From Ensifer adhaerens (GTDB lineage: Bacteria; Pseudomonadota; Alphaproteobacteria; Rhizobiales; Rhizobiaceae), in assembly GCF_020035535.1 (NCBI RefSeq), contig NZ_CP083350.1, positions 310,001 through 374,000 on the forward strand: a stretch of DNA of 64,000 nucleotides. Reading direction: 5' to 3'. Position 1 is the stretch's first letter. Every line of letters begins with the position of its first letter. Positions 1 to 7,583 of this stretch are shown piece after piece. Below the pieces are notes generated by a model. It made no database searches. It was not told the origin of the DNA and worked only from the letters and a program-made list of their open reading frames with translations. A program made the position numbers and the translations under genes.

Positions 1-503
1 GCAACATCCCTCGCCCAGATGCGCGCTTCGCGGATCGGCCGCACGAGGCTTAATGCCTCAAGCTGCAACCTTGCCTGCATGCCTGCGCCGAAGATGGCGG
101 CAACCATGGCATCCGAGCGCGAAAGGTGCCGAGCCGCGACGGCGCCGGCTGCCGCTGTACGCACATCCGTCAGGTAGCCATTGTCGAGCAGCACGGCCTC
201 TACCAGGCCGGTTTTCGCGGAAAGCAGGACCATCAGACCGTTGGTACTCGGCAGGCCGATCTGCGGATTGCCAAAGAAGCCAGGACTGATCTTGATGGCG
301 AAACCGTCGAGACCGGGCACGTAGGCGGTCTTCACATCCACCTCACCGCGCACTTCGGACATGTCGAGCCTCAGGATCGGCGGCATGACGACCGCCTTTG
401 TGGCGAGTGCGCGAAATGCCTCCTCTACACAGGCGATGGCCGCAAGATCGAGCGGAACGATGTGCCTCAGTTCTGCCTCGGTGAGAATCTTCATCGTCGT
501 CAT
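1..503 (-). CDS. eutC: EutC, ornithine cyclodeaminase-like protein of ectoine catabolism (N-terminal part only)
   Basis: The frame starts at the ATG at 503, which overlaps the eutB stop in an ATGA junction, and stays open to the window edge, so only about the first 167 residues are visible. They begin MTTMKILTEAELRHIVPLD and contain VKTAYVPGLDGFAIKISPGF, typical of the ornithine cyclodeaminase/mu-crystallin family. That family has an NAD-binding Rossmann domain that would lie outside the window. In known ehu-eut loci, EutC acts with EutA and EutB in the proposed conversion of 5-hydroxyectoine to ectoine; its exact reaction is unsettled. Position as the third eut gene, translationally coupled to eutB, supports the name. 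Confidence 0.88.
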   Translation of the reverse strand, partial: MTTMKILTEAELRHIVPLDLAAIACVEEAFRALATKAVVMPPILRLDMSEVRGEVDVKTAYVPGLDGFAIKISPGFFGNPQIGLPSTNGLMVLLSAKTGLVEAVLLDNGYLTDVRTAAAGAVAARHLSRSDAMVAAIFGAGMQARLQLEALSLVRPIREARIWARDV

Positions 504-1501
504 GCCGCTGCCTCCGCAAGCGGACCGACCCCGCCATTGATGACCCGTCTGTGCAAGTCCATGTCGACATTCCGGCCGGAGAGGATGACCGCCACCGGCC
601 CCGTCAGCCCGCCCAGCCGGCCGGAGAGCAGGGCTGCAACGCCGACGGCTGCTGCCCCCTCGATCACCTCACGCTCCGCGGCATAGGCGTGCCTTATGCC
701 GGCGGCGATCTGCTCCTCCGAAAGCAGGATCACATCATCGAGCAGCGCTCGGCACATTTCGAAGGTCACGGCGTTATCGAGGCCGATGCCGCCACCGAGG
801 GAGTCGGCAAGGCTTGCCACTTCCTCGACCTGCACCGGCCGCCCCGCGTCAAGGCTCGCCTTCATTGCAGCCCCTCGATCCATGGTGAGGCCGATGACGC
901 GGGTCTTCGGTGACCGCCCTTTCACGGCCGCGGCGACACCGGCCGCGAGCCCGCCGCCCGAAAGCGGCACAAGAACTGTCGCCACGTCCGGCATCGCGTC
1001 AACGATCTCCAAGCCGAGCGTGCCCTGGCCAGCGACCACGGCGCGGTTGTCGTAGGGTGGCACCATGACGAAACCGTCTTCGGTCACCAGCCGATCCACC
1101 TCGACTTGTGCCTCATCCTGCGACTTGCCGACGATCAGGACATTGGCGCCGAGTCTGCGGATCTCCGACACCTTGTTGTCGGGCACGAGCCTGGACATGC
1201 AAATCGTCGCGACTGATCCTTCGGCCTTGGCGGCATGGGCGAGCGCCCGGCCGTGATTGCCCGTAGAGGCGGCGACGACACCCCTCTCCCGCTCTTCCGA
1301 CGTCAGCGAGAGTACGGCATTCGTGGCGCCACGGAGCTTGAAGCTGCCCGTCGTCTGATGGTGCTCAAGCTTGAGGCCGATGGGCACATCGCAGCGTTCG
1401 GAGAGCGAAGCGGAAAGCACGAGCGGCGTATTCAAGACCCGGCCGTCGATGCACCGAGCCGCCTGTTCGATATCCGCCAATGTAACTTGAAGGTTCGACA
1501 T
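500..1501 (-). CDS. eutB: EutB, PLP-dependent threonine dehydratase-like enzyme of hydroxyectoine utilisation
   Basis: This 333-residue fold-type II PLP enzyme has the lysine motif SFKLRGA (Lys55), which forms the Schiff base, and a glycine-rich phosphate loop SGGGLAAG in the middle. The fold is that of biosynthetic or catabolic threonine/serine dehydratase. It lacks a C-terminal regulatory ACT domain, and the length fits the short catabolic type. Its place between eutA and eutC in an ectoine locus makes removal of the 5-hydroxyl group of hydroxyectoine, or of a derived intermediate, the likely role; this is inferred from family and context. The gene lies 2 bases after eutA and overlaps eutC by 4 bases. 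Ordinary threonine dehydratase is the alternative if context is ignored. Confidence 0.9.
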   Translation of the reverse strand: MSNLQVTLADIEQAARCIDGRVLNTPLVLSASLSERCDVPIGLKLEHHQTTGSFKLRGATNAVLSLTSEERERGVVAASTGNHGRALAHAAKAEGSVATICMSRLVPDNKVSEIRRLGANVLIVGKSQDEAQVEVDRLVTEDGFVMVPPYDNRAVVAGQGTLGLEIVDAMPDVATVLVPLSGGGLAAGVAAAVKGRSPKTRVIGLTMDRGAAMKASLDAGRPVQVEEVASLADSLGGGIGLDNAVTFEMCRALLDDVILLSEEQIAAGIRHAYAAEREVIEGAAAVGVAALLSGRLGGLTGPVAVILSGRNVDMDLHRRVINGGVGPLAEAAA

Positions 1502-1503
1502 CG

Positions 1504-2280
1504 CTACTGGTCCGAATAGGCAAGCGTCATGAGGCGGCCGAGTTCCGGACGCGCCGTGTCATTGCCGCAGAGCCGCAGGCAAGCCCAGGCCGTGGCAAGG
1601 TTGCTGGTGACGACCGGCTTTCCGATGGTGGCCTCGATCTCCGCCGCCACGCCTGCCGCCCGCACAGCCGTGCAGGATATGAAGAGCGCGTCGCTATCGG
1701 GTGCAGTCGCTTGCCTCGCGAAGGCAACGATTTCGTGCGGAGAAATGCGCGCCATCTCCCGGTCGTCGGTGAGGCCGAGGCAGGTGAAGCGGGCGATGTC
1801 GAAGCCGAGCGACACGAAATAATCAGCCATCGGCTTGCTGGTTTCGATCGTATAGGGGGTCAGCACGGAAATGCGCTTCGCGCCCAACGCCTTGAGGCCG
1901 GAGGTAGCTGCCGCAGTGGGCGTAACGACGGCAGCACTCGGTTTGGCTGCGCGCACGGCCATCTTCACTTCCGCATCGCCGATGACGACGGAGGCGGACG
2001 TGCAGGAGTACATGACGACGTCGAGAGGCTCGTCCGGCAGGATCAGCGCGGCCGCCGATGTCAGCGAAGGCTGCATGGCGCGCAGGTTCTCCGGCGTCAC
2101 CGGATTGGCATAGGGAATGCGGGTCGCATAGACACCGATCCGCTCGCTTGCCACCAAGCTCTGGAAGTCTACTTCCGTCGTGTGATCCGTCGCAAGGATG
2201 ATCAGGCCGACGCGTTTGTCCATCGGACGGTCGTCCAGTTTGGGCGCGCGCGAAGCAAGTGCAAGGTCGAACGTCTGCAT
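1504..2280 (-). CDS. eutA: EutA, Asp/Glu racemase/arylmalonate decarboxylase-like protein
   Basis: The 258-residue protein belongs to the Asp/Glu/hydantoin racemase, maleate isomerase and arylmalonate decarboxylase superfamily. The two half-site cysteines are visible in the contexts SCTSASVVIGD and ISCTAVRAAG. The start at 2280 (MQTFDLALASRAPK) is chosen because its ATG overlaps the TAA stop of ehuD (TAATG), a sign of translational coupling; a longer reading in this frame would run through ehuD. In ehu-eut loci EutA is assigned to hydroxyectoine conversion with EutB and EutC. The cytoplasmic location and reaction details are inferred from the family. Confidence 0.9.
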   Translation of the reverse strand: MQTFDLALASRAPKLDDRPMDKRVGLIILATDHTTEVDFQSLVASERIGVYATRIPYANPVTPENLRAMQPSLTSAAALILPDEPLDVVMYSCTSASVVIGDAEVKMAVRAAKPSAAVVTPTAAATSGLKALGAKRISVLTPYTIETSKPMADYFVSLGFDIARFTCLGLTDDREMARISPHEIVAFARQATAPDSDALFISCTAVRAAGVAAEIEATIGKPVVTSNLATAWACLRLCGNDTARPELGRLMTLAYSDQ

Positions 2281-2942
2281 TAGCGTTCCTCCACTCGGGC
2301 GTAACGTTCTTCCAGCCAGCGCAGGAAGACGACGGAGATCAGGCTCATGATCAGGAAGAAGACCCCGACCAGCGTCATCGGCTCGATATAGCGATAGCTG
2401 CTGTTGGCGACGCTTTTCGCCTGGTTCATCAGCTCGAGCACGGTGATGGCGGAGAGCAGCGGCGTCTCCTTGAACATGGCGATGAGATAGTTGGCGAGCG
2501 CCGGGATCATGGGCGGGATCGCCTGCGGCAGGATGACGTGGATCCAGGTCTGGCGGCCGGTCAGGTTCGTCGCCTTTGCCGCCTCCCATTGGCCGCGCGG
2601 TACGTTCTCGATACCGGCACGGTAGACCTCGGCGGCGTAGGTACCATAGTGCAGCCCAAGCCCGATGATGCCGGCGAGCATCGCCGGCAGGCGAATGCCG
2701 ATATCCGGCAGGACAAAGAAGATAAAATAGAGCTGCACGAGCAGCGGCGTGCCGCGAATGAATTCCACGATGAAGGCCACGGCCCGCGCGATCGGTTTCG
2801 GCGCGGTCATGCGCAGGATGGCAAAGACGAGGCCGATGACGGCGGCGAGGGCCGCGCCGAACACAGTCGCCAGAATGGTGATCTTCAGGCCCTCGAGCAG
2901 GGTCGGCATGATCTCCCAGACGAAATTCCAGTCCCATTCCAT
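2280..2942 (-). CDS. ehuD: EhuD, ectoine ABC transporter permease
   Basis: A 220-residue inner-membrane permease of the polar amino acid (HisM/GlnP) family with about five transmembrane segments. The cytoplasmic EAA loop that contacts the ATPase reads GQWEAAKATNLTGRQTWIHV, followed by LPQAIPPMIPAL. The N-terminal FIRGTPLLVQL motif is typical of amino acid permeases of this class. It pairs with EhuC to form the heterodimeric channel for ectoine and 5-hydroxyectoine. The stop overlaps the eutA start by one base, and the gene follows ehuC after 2 bases. The position directly before eutA distinguishes it from general amino acid permeases. Confidence 0.9.
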   Translation of the reverse strand: MEWDWNFVWEIMPTLLEGLKITILATVFGAALAAVIGLVFAILRMTAPKPIARAVAFIVEFIRGTPLLVQLYFIFFVLPDIGIRLPAMLAGIIGLGLHYGTYAAEVYRAGIENVPRGQWEAAKATNLTGRQTWIHVILPQAIPPMIPALANYLIAMFKETPLLSAITVLELMNQAKSVANSSYRYIEPMTLVGVFFLIMSLISVVFLRWLEERYARVEER

Positions 2943-2944
2943 CG

Positions 2945-3604
2945 TCAGGTCCTCACGCCATCAAGGCCGCGCGTTACCCGGCGTTCCAGCCAGCGCATGC
3001 CGTGGGAGATGGCAAGTGCCATCAGGAAGTAGAGCACGAGGATCGTTGCGAACGGAATGAGCGTGCTGCCGGTTTGGGCCCGCACCACCTGCGCCTGGAA
3101 AGTCATGTCGGTCAGCGAGATGAGCGAGACGACGGCCGTGCCCTTCAGGAGCTCGATCGCATTGTTGCAGAAGGTCGGGAGCATCAGCGGCAGGGCCTGC
3201 GGAAGGATCACGTAACGCATCGACTGATAGCGGGAGAGATTGAGCGCAATGCAGGCCTCGCGCTGCTCGCGGCCGATCGCCTTGACCGCGCCGCGCACGA
3301 CTTCAGCCCCATAGGCTCCGACATTCAGACCCAGCGCCAGAACACCGGCTTGAAGCGGCGAGAGCGTGACGCCGGCAAAGGGCAGCACGAAATAGACCCA
3401 GAAGAGTTGAACGAAGATCGACGTGCCGCGGAAGAACTCGATATAGGTGGTGGCAAGCGCGCGAACCGCCAGGAAGCGGCTGACGCGCCCGAGGCCGGCG
3501 ACGAACGCCATGACGACGGCGAGCATCGAGCCGAGCACGGTGAGCTCAAGCGTCACGAGCGCGCCTTGCAGGATCAGCCCTATGTAACCGGACCAGTCGG
3601 TCAT
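2945..3604 (-). CDS. ehuC: EhuC, ectoine ABC transporter permease
   Basis: A permease of the same HisM/GlnP family as EhuD, about 219 residues, with the FFRGTSIFVQLFWVYFVLP motif and the EAA loop EQREACIALNLSRYQSMRYV. I chose the start at 3604 (MTDWSGY) because GGAAGA sits just upstream; an in-frame ATG at 3616 adds four residues but has no ribosome-binding site. It lies 2 bases before ehuD and about 70 bases after ehuB, with a strong hairpin (3633-3657) in that gap. It is the second half of the ectoine channel. Confidence 0.88.
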   Translation of the reverse strand: MTDWSGYIGLILQGALVTLELTVLGSMLAVVMAFVAGLGRVSRFLAVRALATTYIEFFRGTSIFVQLFWVYFVLPFAGVTLSPLQAGVLALGLNVGAYGAEVVRGAVKAIGREQREACIALNLSRYQSMRYVILPQALPLMLPTFCNNAIELLKGTAVVSLISLTDMTFQAQVVRAQTGSTLIPFATILVLYFLMALAISHGMRWLERRVTRGLDGVRT

Positions 3605-3632
3605 CCGTTCTTCCATGTAGCAAGGAGATGGC

Positions 3633-3657
3633 TCCTCTCCCCAATCCGGGGAGAGGA
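3633..3657 (-). terminator. Intercistronic hairpin between ehuB and ehuC
   Basis: A perfect inverted repeat with 10-base arms TCCTCTCCCC (3633-3642) and GGGGAGAGGA (3648-3657) and a 5-base loop. There is no T-run after it on the minus strand. Such hairpins between a binding-protein gene and its permease genes commonly stabilise or attenuate the message so that more binding protein than permease is made; that role is inferred here. Confidence 0.55.
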
Positions 3658-3673
3658 CGATGTACTGCGGCGC

Positions 3674-4522
3674 TTACTTGGCGGCGCAGAGCTTTTCGCG
3701 GGTTGTCGACATAGCGGCCGCGGCCGAGAAGCCATAGGGTTCGATGATCTTGGCAAACTCGCCCGACTGCTTGAGCTTTGCGAGTTCCACGTCGAAGGCA
3801 TCGCGCAAGGCTTCCTCGCCCTTCTTGAAGGCCGCGCCGTCGCAATAGACCGGCGCGCCTTCAACCGGCGCCACGACTTCGACACTGGGGTCGTTCGCCT
3901 TGGCGACAAGAGCGTTGATGGAAAGCACCGGCAGCGAATAGACGTCGATACGGCCGTCCTGCAGCATCTTCAGGCCGCTCTGGCCATCCGGCACGACAAT
4001 GACGCGATCACGCGGAACGCCGGCTTCGAGCGCGAGCTTCTCTTCCGTGCCGCCGCCTGGCGCACCGATCCTGGCATCCGGATTGTCGGCGATATCCTTG
4101 TAGCTCTTGAGCTTGAGCGGGTTGCCCTTCTTCAGCGCGAAGGCTTCGGCGTCGCACAGGATCGGCTCGGAATAGGCGACGGCGTTGCAGCGCTCCGGCT
4201 TCATGAAAAGGCCGGCGGTAATGACATCGTGGCGCCCGGCCTGCAGACCCGGGATCATCGCGCCATATTCCGAAATCGAGGCGACGATGTCTTCGACGCC
4301 GAGGCGCTTGAAGACCTCGCGCGCCACGTCCGGTGCGGCACCGGAAACCTTGCCGTCGGCGGCAACTGCCGTAAAGGGCGGCTCGTTGGCGATGGCGACA
4401 CGCGCGAAACCCTGTTCCTTCAGCTCTTCAAGTTTGCCGTCGGCCCAAGCAGGTGCTGCGGCAACCATTCCCGTCAGGGCGCCTGCGCTGGCGGTCATGG
4501 TCAAAAAGTTTCTCATGCTCAT
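3674..4522 (-). CDS. ehuB: EhuB, periplasmic ectoine-binding protein
   Basis: A 282-residue solute-binding protein of the polar amino acid family (SBP_bac_3). Residues 1 to about 27 (MSMRNFLTMTASAGALTGMV followed by AAAPAWA) form a Sec signal peptide cleaved before DGKLEEL. The mature domain opens with VAIANEPPFTAVAADGKVSGAAPDVA, as in this family. It captures ectoine and 5-hydroxyectoine in the periplasm and delivers them to EhuCD. The start at 4522 has GAGGAG nine bases upstream. Context between ehuA and ehuC gives the substrate; the fold alone would only say amino acid-like ligand. Confidence 0.92.
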   Translation of the reverse strand: MSMRNFLTMTASAGALTGMVAAAPAWADGKLEELKEQGFARVAIANEPPFTAVAADGKVSGAAPDVAREVFKRLGVEDIVASISEYGAMIPGLQAGRHDVITAGLFMKPERCNAVAYSEPILCDAEAFALKKGNPLKLKSYKDIADNPDARIGAPGGGTEEKLALEAGVPRDRVIVVPDGQSGLKMLQDGRIDVYSLPVLSINALVAKANDPSVEVVAPVEGAPVYCDGAAFKKGEEALRDAFDVELAKLKQSGEFAKIIEPYGFSAAAAMSTTREKLCAAK

Positions 4523-4587
4523 AGTTGCGAACTCCTCTGGCTGTCCCTGGTTTTTGTTTGGAGCTTGTTTCCGGGCAGCAAGGCCGC

Positions 4588-5373
4588 TCAGACGCGGTGC
4601 CCTGCCGCGATGATCTTGCGCAGGAAGGTCTGCGTGCGTTCCTGCCTGGGATTGCGGAATATCTCGTCCGGCTTGCCTTCCTCGACGATCTTGCCGCGGT
4701 CGAAGAAGAGGATGCGGTCGGCAAAGTCGTGGGCGAAACCCATCTCATGGGTGACAAGCAACATGGTCATGTCGGTCTCGACGGCGAGCTTGCGCATGAC
4801 GTTCAGCACCTCTTCGACCAGTTCCGGGTCGAGCGCGGAGGTCACCTCGTCAAACAACATGATCTTTGGCGAGAGCGCGAGCGCCCGGGCGATCGCAACG
4901 CGCTGCTTCTGGCCACCGGACAATTGCGCCGGCATGCTCCTGGCCTTGTCGGCCATGCCTACCATGTCGAGAAGCTCCATCGCCCGCTTCTCCGCCGCCG
5001 CTTTCGCGGCGCCTTTCGTCAGCATCGGCGCCAACGTGACATTGTCGAGCACGCATTTGTGCGGGAAGAGGTTGAAGTGCTGGAAGACCATGCCGATCTT
5101 CTCGCGCATCTTGTGCAGATGACGGTCGTCGGCCGGCGCGAGGCTGCCATTCTTCGGCATGTGATAGAGTTGGTCGCCGTCGACCTCGATATGGCCGCCG
5201 TTGATCGCTTCCAATGTCATGAGAATACGCAGGATCGTCGTCTTGCCCGAACCGGAGGGGCCGATGAGCGCCAGCTTTTCTCCGGGCAGCACGTCCATCG
5301 ACAGACCGTCGAGTACGGTCAGCGGACCGTAGCGTTTGGTGATGTTGTCGATGCGGATGATCGGCGCTGCCAT
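4588..5373 (-). CDS. ehuA: EhuA, ectoine ABC transporter ATPase
   Basis: A 261-residue ABC ATPase of the amino acid importer class: Walker A GPSGSGKTT near residue 40, Q-loop in MVFQHFNLFPH, signature LSGGQKQRV, Walker B IMLFDEVTSAL and switch histidine in VTHEMGF. An insertion with charged residues (DGDQLYHMPKNGSLAPADDR) between the Walker A and the Q-loop is a feature of the EhuA branch. It energises uptake through EhuCD. It is the first ehu gene, 122 bases after the enuR stop, so expression from enuR read-through and from an own promoter is possible. Confidence 0.92.
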   Translation of the reverse strand: MAAPIIRIDNITKRYGPLTVLDGLSMDVLPGEKLALIGPSGSGKTTILRILMTLEAINGGHIEVDGDQLYHMPKNGSLAPADDRHLHKMREKIGMVFQHFNLFPHKCVLDNVTLAPMLTKGAAKAAAEKRAMELLDMVGMADKARSMPAQLSGGQKQRVAIARALALSPKIMLFDEVTSALDPELVEEVLNVMRKLAVETDMTMLLVTHEMGFAHDFADRILFFDRGKIVEEGKPDEIFRNPRQERTQTFLRKIIAAGHRV

Positions 5374-5495
5374 GCATGTCTCTCCCTATTGAGACAAGTG
5401 ATGGCGCAACGATGCGCGGCAATCAAAATCATGTCAATCAGAATAATAATATCAGTACAATTATAGTTCGGCTGCCCAATTGGCGGGCATTCCAT

Positions 5496-6881
5496 TCAAA
5501 TCGCGAGCAGCAACGCCTCCGGGTTGCCGCTGGCCAAGGAAGCGAGGATGCCGAGGCCGGTGCGCAGTTCCTGCTCGGTCGTCGAGCCCAAAGATATGCG
5601 CACCGCCGGATGCCAGCCCTGGTCCGCCGTGCGGAAGGAAGAGCCCGGGGCAATCGCAACGCCCCGCAAGCGGGCCTGAGAGACGAACCCTTCTTCCGTA
5701 TGCCCCTCCGGCAACGGCAACCACACATGCAAGCTCTGCGGATGAGCGTAATAGGGCAGACCCGCCAGCGCCTCCTCCGCGATCGCGTGGCGGACACCGA
5801 GCGCCCGGCGCTGCCAGTTGACGAGTTCCATCGCCGTGCCGTCACTGACCCAGAGCGTAGCGATCTCCGCGATCGAGGGCGTCGCCATCCAGTTGGAGAC
5901 CAGATGGCGGTTGGCGACGGCCGCGACGTAACGGTCCGGCGCGGCAAGATAGCCGATGCGCAGACCCGGCACCGTGATCTTGGTGAAACTGGTGACGTAG
6001 AGCGTACGCTCCGGGGCATAGGCCGCGATCGGCGGCGCGCGGCCTTCCACCAGCGGCCCCAGAATGTCGTTCTCGATGATCGCAATATCGTGGCGCCGCG
6101 CGATCTCGGCAAGCGCCTGCCTACGCTCGGGCCCCATCAACGCCGCGGTCGGATTGATCACCGAGGGCTGGAGAAAGACGGCGCGGATGACGCCGGTGCG
6201 ACAAGCTTCATCCAGCGCCTCAGGGATCATGCCTTCGCGATCGATCGGCAAGCCCTCGAGATGAAGGCCAAGGTAGCTGGAAAGCGGCACGAGCGTGTGG
6301 TGGCTGATCGCCTCGGTCGCAACGGTCGAGCCCGGCGGAGCGACGCTCATCAGCGCCACCGTCATGCCCGAAGTTGCGCCATTCGTCAGACTGATATTGA
6401 GGGGCGATACATCGAGACCGCACCGCGACAGCCACTCGGCCGCTACATTGCGATGGCGCGGGAAAACCATGTTCGGCCGGAAGGACAGCGCCGAACTCGA
6501 AGGCAGGTTTTCCGCCAGCCACCCGAAGGCCGCACGCATGCGTTCCAGATGGAGCTGCTCGCACACAGGCTTGAGGATCGAAAGGTCGACCAGCTCGCCA
6601 AGACGCTCGGGCAGGTAGGGGGGCTCGGGCTCCTTCGGCCTTGTCTGCACGAAGGAGCCGCGGCCGATCTCGCCCGATATCAGCCCCCTTCGGATCAGCT
6701 CGTCATAGGCACGGCTGACGGTCTGCACTGATAGTTTCAGGTCGTCGGCGAGCTTGCGATGGGGCAGAAGGCGCGTACCGTTCGGCAAGTGGCCTTCCTG
6801 AATGGCGCGAGCAATCTGCTCGGCGAGGGAGAGATAGGCCGGCCGGCGCAATTGGGATATATCGGGTCGCCAATTTGTCAT
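5496..6881 (-). CDS. enuR: EnuR, MocR/GntR-type PLP-dependent regulator of ectoine utilisation
   Basis: A 461-residue fusion of an N-terminal GntR winged helix-turn-helix (about residues 12-82, with LADDLKLSVQTVSRAYDELI) and an aminotransferase fold-type I domain. The PLP lysine is Lys301 in SFTKITVPGLRIGYL, essentially the position reported as Lys302 in the Ruegeria protein. EnuR is a repressor of ectoine genes; catabolic intermediates such as diaminobutyrate derivatives bind to its PLP and induce. The ATG at 6881 (MTNWRPDIS) starts the conserved region; upstream in-frame ATGs would enter the divergent asnC gene. It is divergent from asnC-doeC-doeD and precedes ehuA on the same strand, so it can control both arms. 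Confidence 0.92.
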   Translation of the reverse strand: MTNWRPDISQLRRPAYLSLAEQIARAIQEGHLPNGTRLLPHRKLADDLKLSVQTVSRAYDELIRRGLISGEIGRGSFVQTRPKEPEPPYLPERLGELVDLSILKPVCEQLHLERMRAAFGWLAENLPSSSALSFRPNMVFPRHRNVAAEWLSRCGLDVSPLNISLTNGATSGMTVALMSVAPPGSTVATEAISHHTLVPLSSYLGLHLEGLPIDREGMIPEALDEACRTGVIRAVFLQPSVINPTAALMGPERRQALAEIARRHDIAIIENDILGPLVEGRAPPIAAYAPERTLYVTSFTKITVPGLRIGYLAAPDRYVAAVANRHLVSNWMATPSIAEIATLWVSDGTAMELVNWQRRALGVRHAIAEEALAGLPYYAHPQSLHVWLPLPEGHTEEGFVSQARLRGVAIAPGSSFRTADQGWHPAVRISLGSTTEQELRTGLGILASLASGNPEALLLAI

Positions 6882-6910
6882 GATTTCAACAGTGCTCAAA
6901 TTCAGTTCAA

Positions 6911-6939
6911 TTGACAACGCCAAAATGCCTAACCATTGT
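6911..6939 (+). promoter_or_regulatory. Possible promoter of asnC-doeC-doeD
   Basis: TTGACA at 6911-6916 is followed after 17 bases by CATTGT at 6934-6939, a weak -10. It lies 44 bases upstream of the asnC start in the enuR-asnC divergent gap. The -35 is perfect and the -10 is poor, as expected for a regulated promoter; assignment is by inspection only. Confidence 0.3.
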
Positions 6940-6983
6940 CTTTTTCTCTGCTTTGACATGACCCCCGCCCGGAGGGCGCCTGA

Positions 6984-7466
6984 ATGAAACTCGACGCCAT
7001 CGACCTGCGCATCCTGGAAGCAATCCAGGAAAACGGGCGCATCACCAAGCTGGCGCTCGCGGAAAAGGCGGGGCTTTCGCCGACGCCCTGCTGGCTGCGC
7101 CTGCGCAAGCTGGAAAAGGCAGGCATCGTGACGGGTTATCATGCCCGCGTCGCGGTCAGGCGCGTTGCGCCGGTCGCCAGCGTGATGATGGAAGTGACGC
7201 TCGCCAACCATCGGCAAACGGATTTCGAGCGATTCGAGCGCGCCGTCGCGGCAACGCCTGAAATCGTCGCCTGCTGGTCGGTCGGCGGCGGCGTCGATTA
7301 CATCCTGAAGATCATGGCGCCCGATATCGACGCCTATCAGCGCCTTGTCGACAGCCTGCTCGACCGCGAACTCGGTATCGATCGCTACTTCACCTACATC
7401 GTCACCAAGACGGTGAAGGAGGAGACCGTGCTTCCGCTAGAGACGCTGCTTCCCGCCTCCGAATAG
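6984..7466 (+). CDS. asnC: Lrp/AsnC-family regulator of the ectoine locus (DoeX/AsnC type)
   Basis: A 160-residue Lrp/AsnC-family protein: an N-terminal helix-turn-helix (KLALAEKAGLSPTPCWLRLR, about residues 25-45) followed by a RAM effector-binding domain. The start has GGAGGGCG upstream. An AsnC-type gene is a regular companion of enuR and the doe genes in ectoine clusters, where it is thought to act as a feedback regulator responding to pathway intermediates. It is the first gene of the rightward unit and precedes doeC by 117 bases; that gap carries a 10-base inverted repeat that may be a binding site. Confidence 0.88.
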   Translation: MKLDAIDLRILEAIQENGRITKLALAEKAGLSPTPCWLRLRKLEKAGIVTGYHARVAVRRVAPVASVMMEVTLANHRQTDFERFERAVAATPEIVACWSVGGGVDYILKIMAPDIDAYQRLVDSLLDRELGIDRYFTYIVTKTVKEETVLPLETLLPASE

Positions 7467-7468
7467 AG

Positions 7469-7535
7469 AGATTGTCTACGGCCGGCCCCACCTTTGGCCA
7501 AAGTCTCTGGCCGCCACCCCGGCAATAGACAATCT
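7469..7535. promoter_or_regulatory. Inverted repeat in the asnC-doeC gap, candidate operator
   Basis: The 10-base arms AGATTGTCTA (7469-7478) and TAGACAATCT (7526-7535) are exact reverse complements, and between them lies a 12-base perfect palindrome CTTTGGCCAAAG (7492-7503). A related ATTGTCTT occurs upstream of asnC at 6935-6942. The arms are 47 bases apart, too far for a simple terminator but suitable for two DNA sites bound by an oligomer such as an Lrp/AsnC protein. No function is proven. Confidence 0.4.
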
Positions 7536-7583
7536 GTCGCTCGCCCTCTGGCAGACTTCCTCTACCAACAGGAGGAGGCCGCC

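Noticed and set aside
3002-5122. Long open frame on the + strand across ehuC, ehuB and ehuA
   Set aside because: It is the antisense of well-supported genes, has low-complexity Arg/His-rich composition and no family pattern; long antisense frames are common in this GC-rich DNA.
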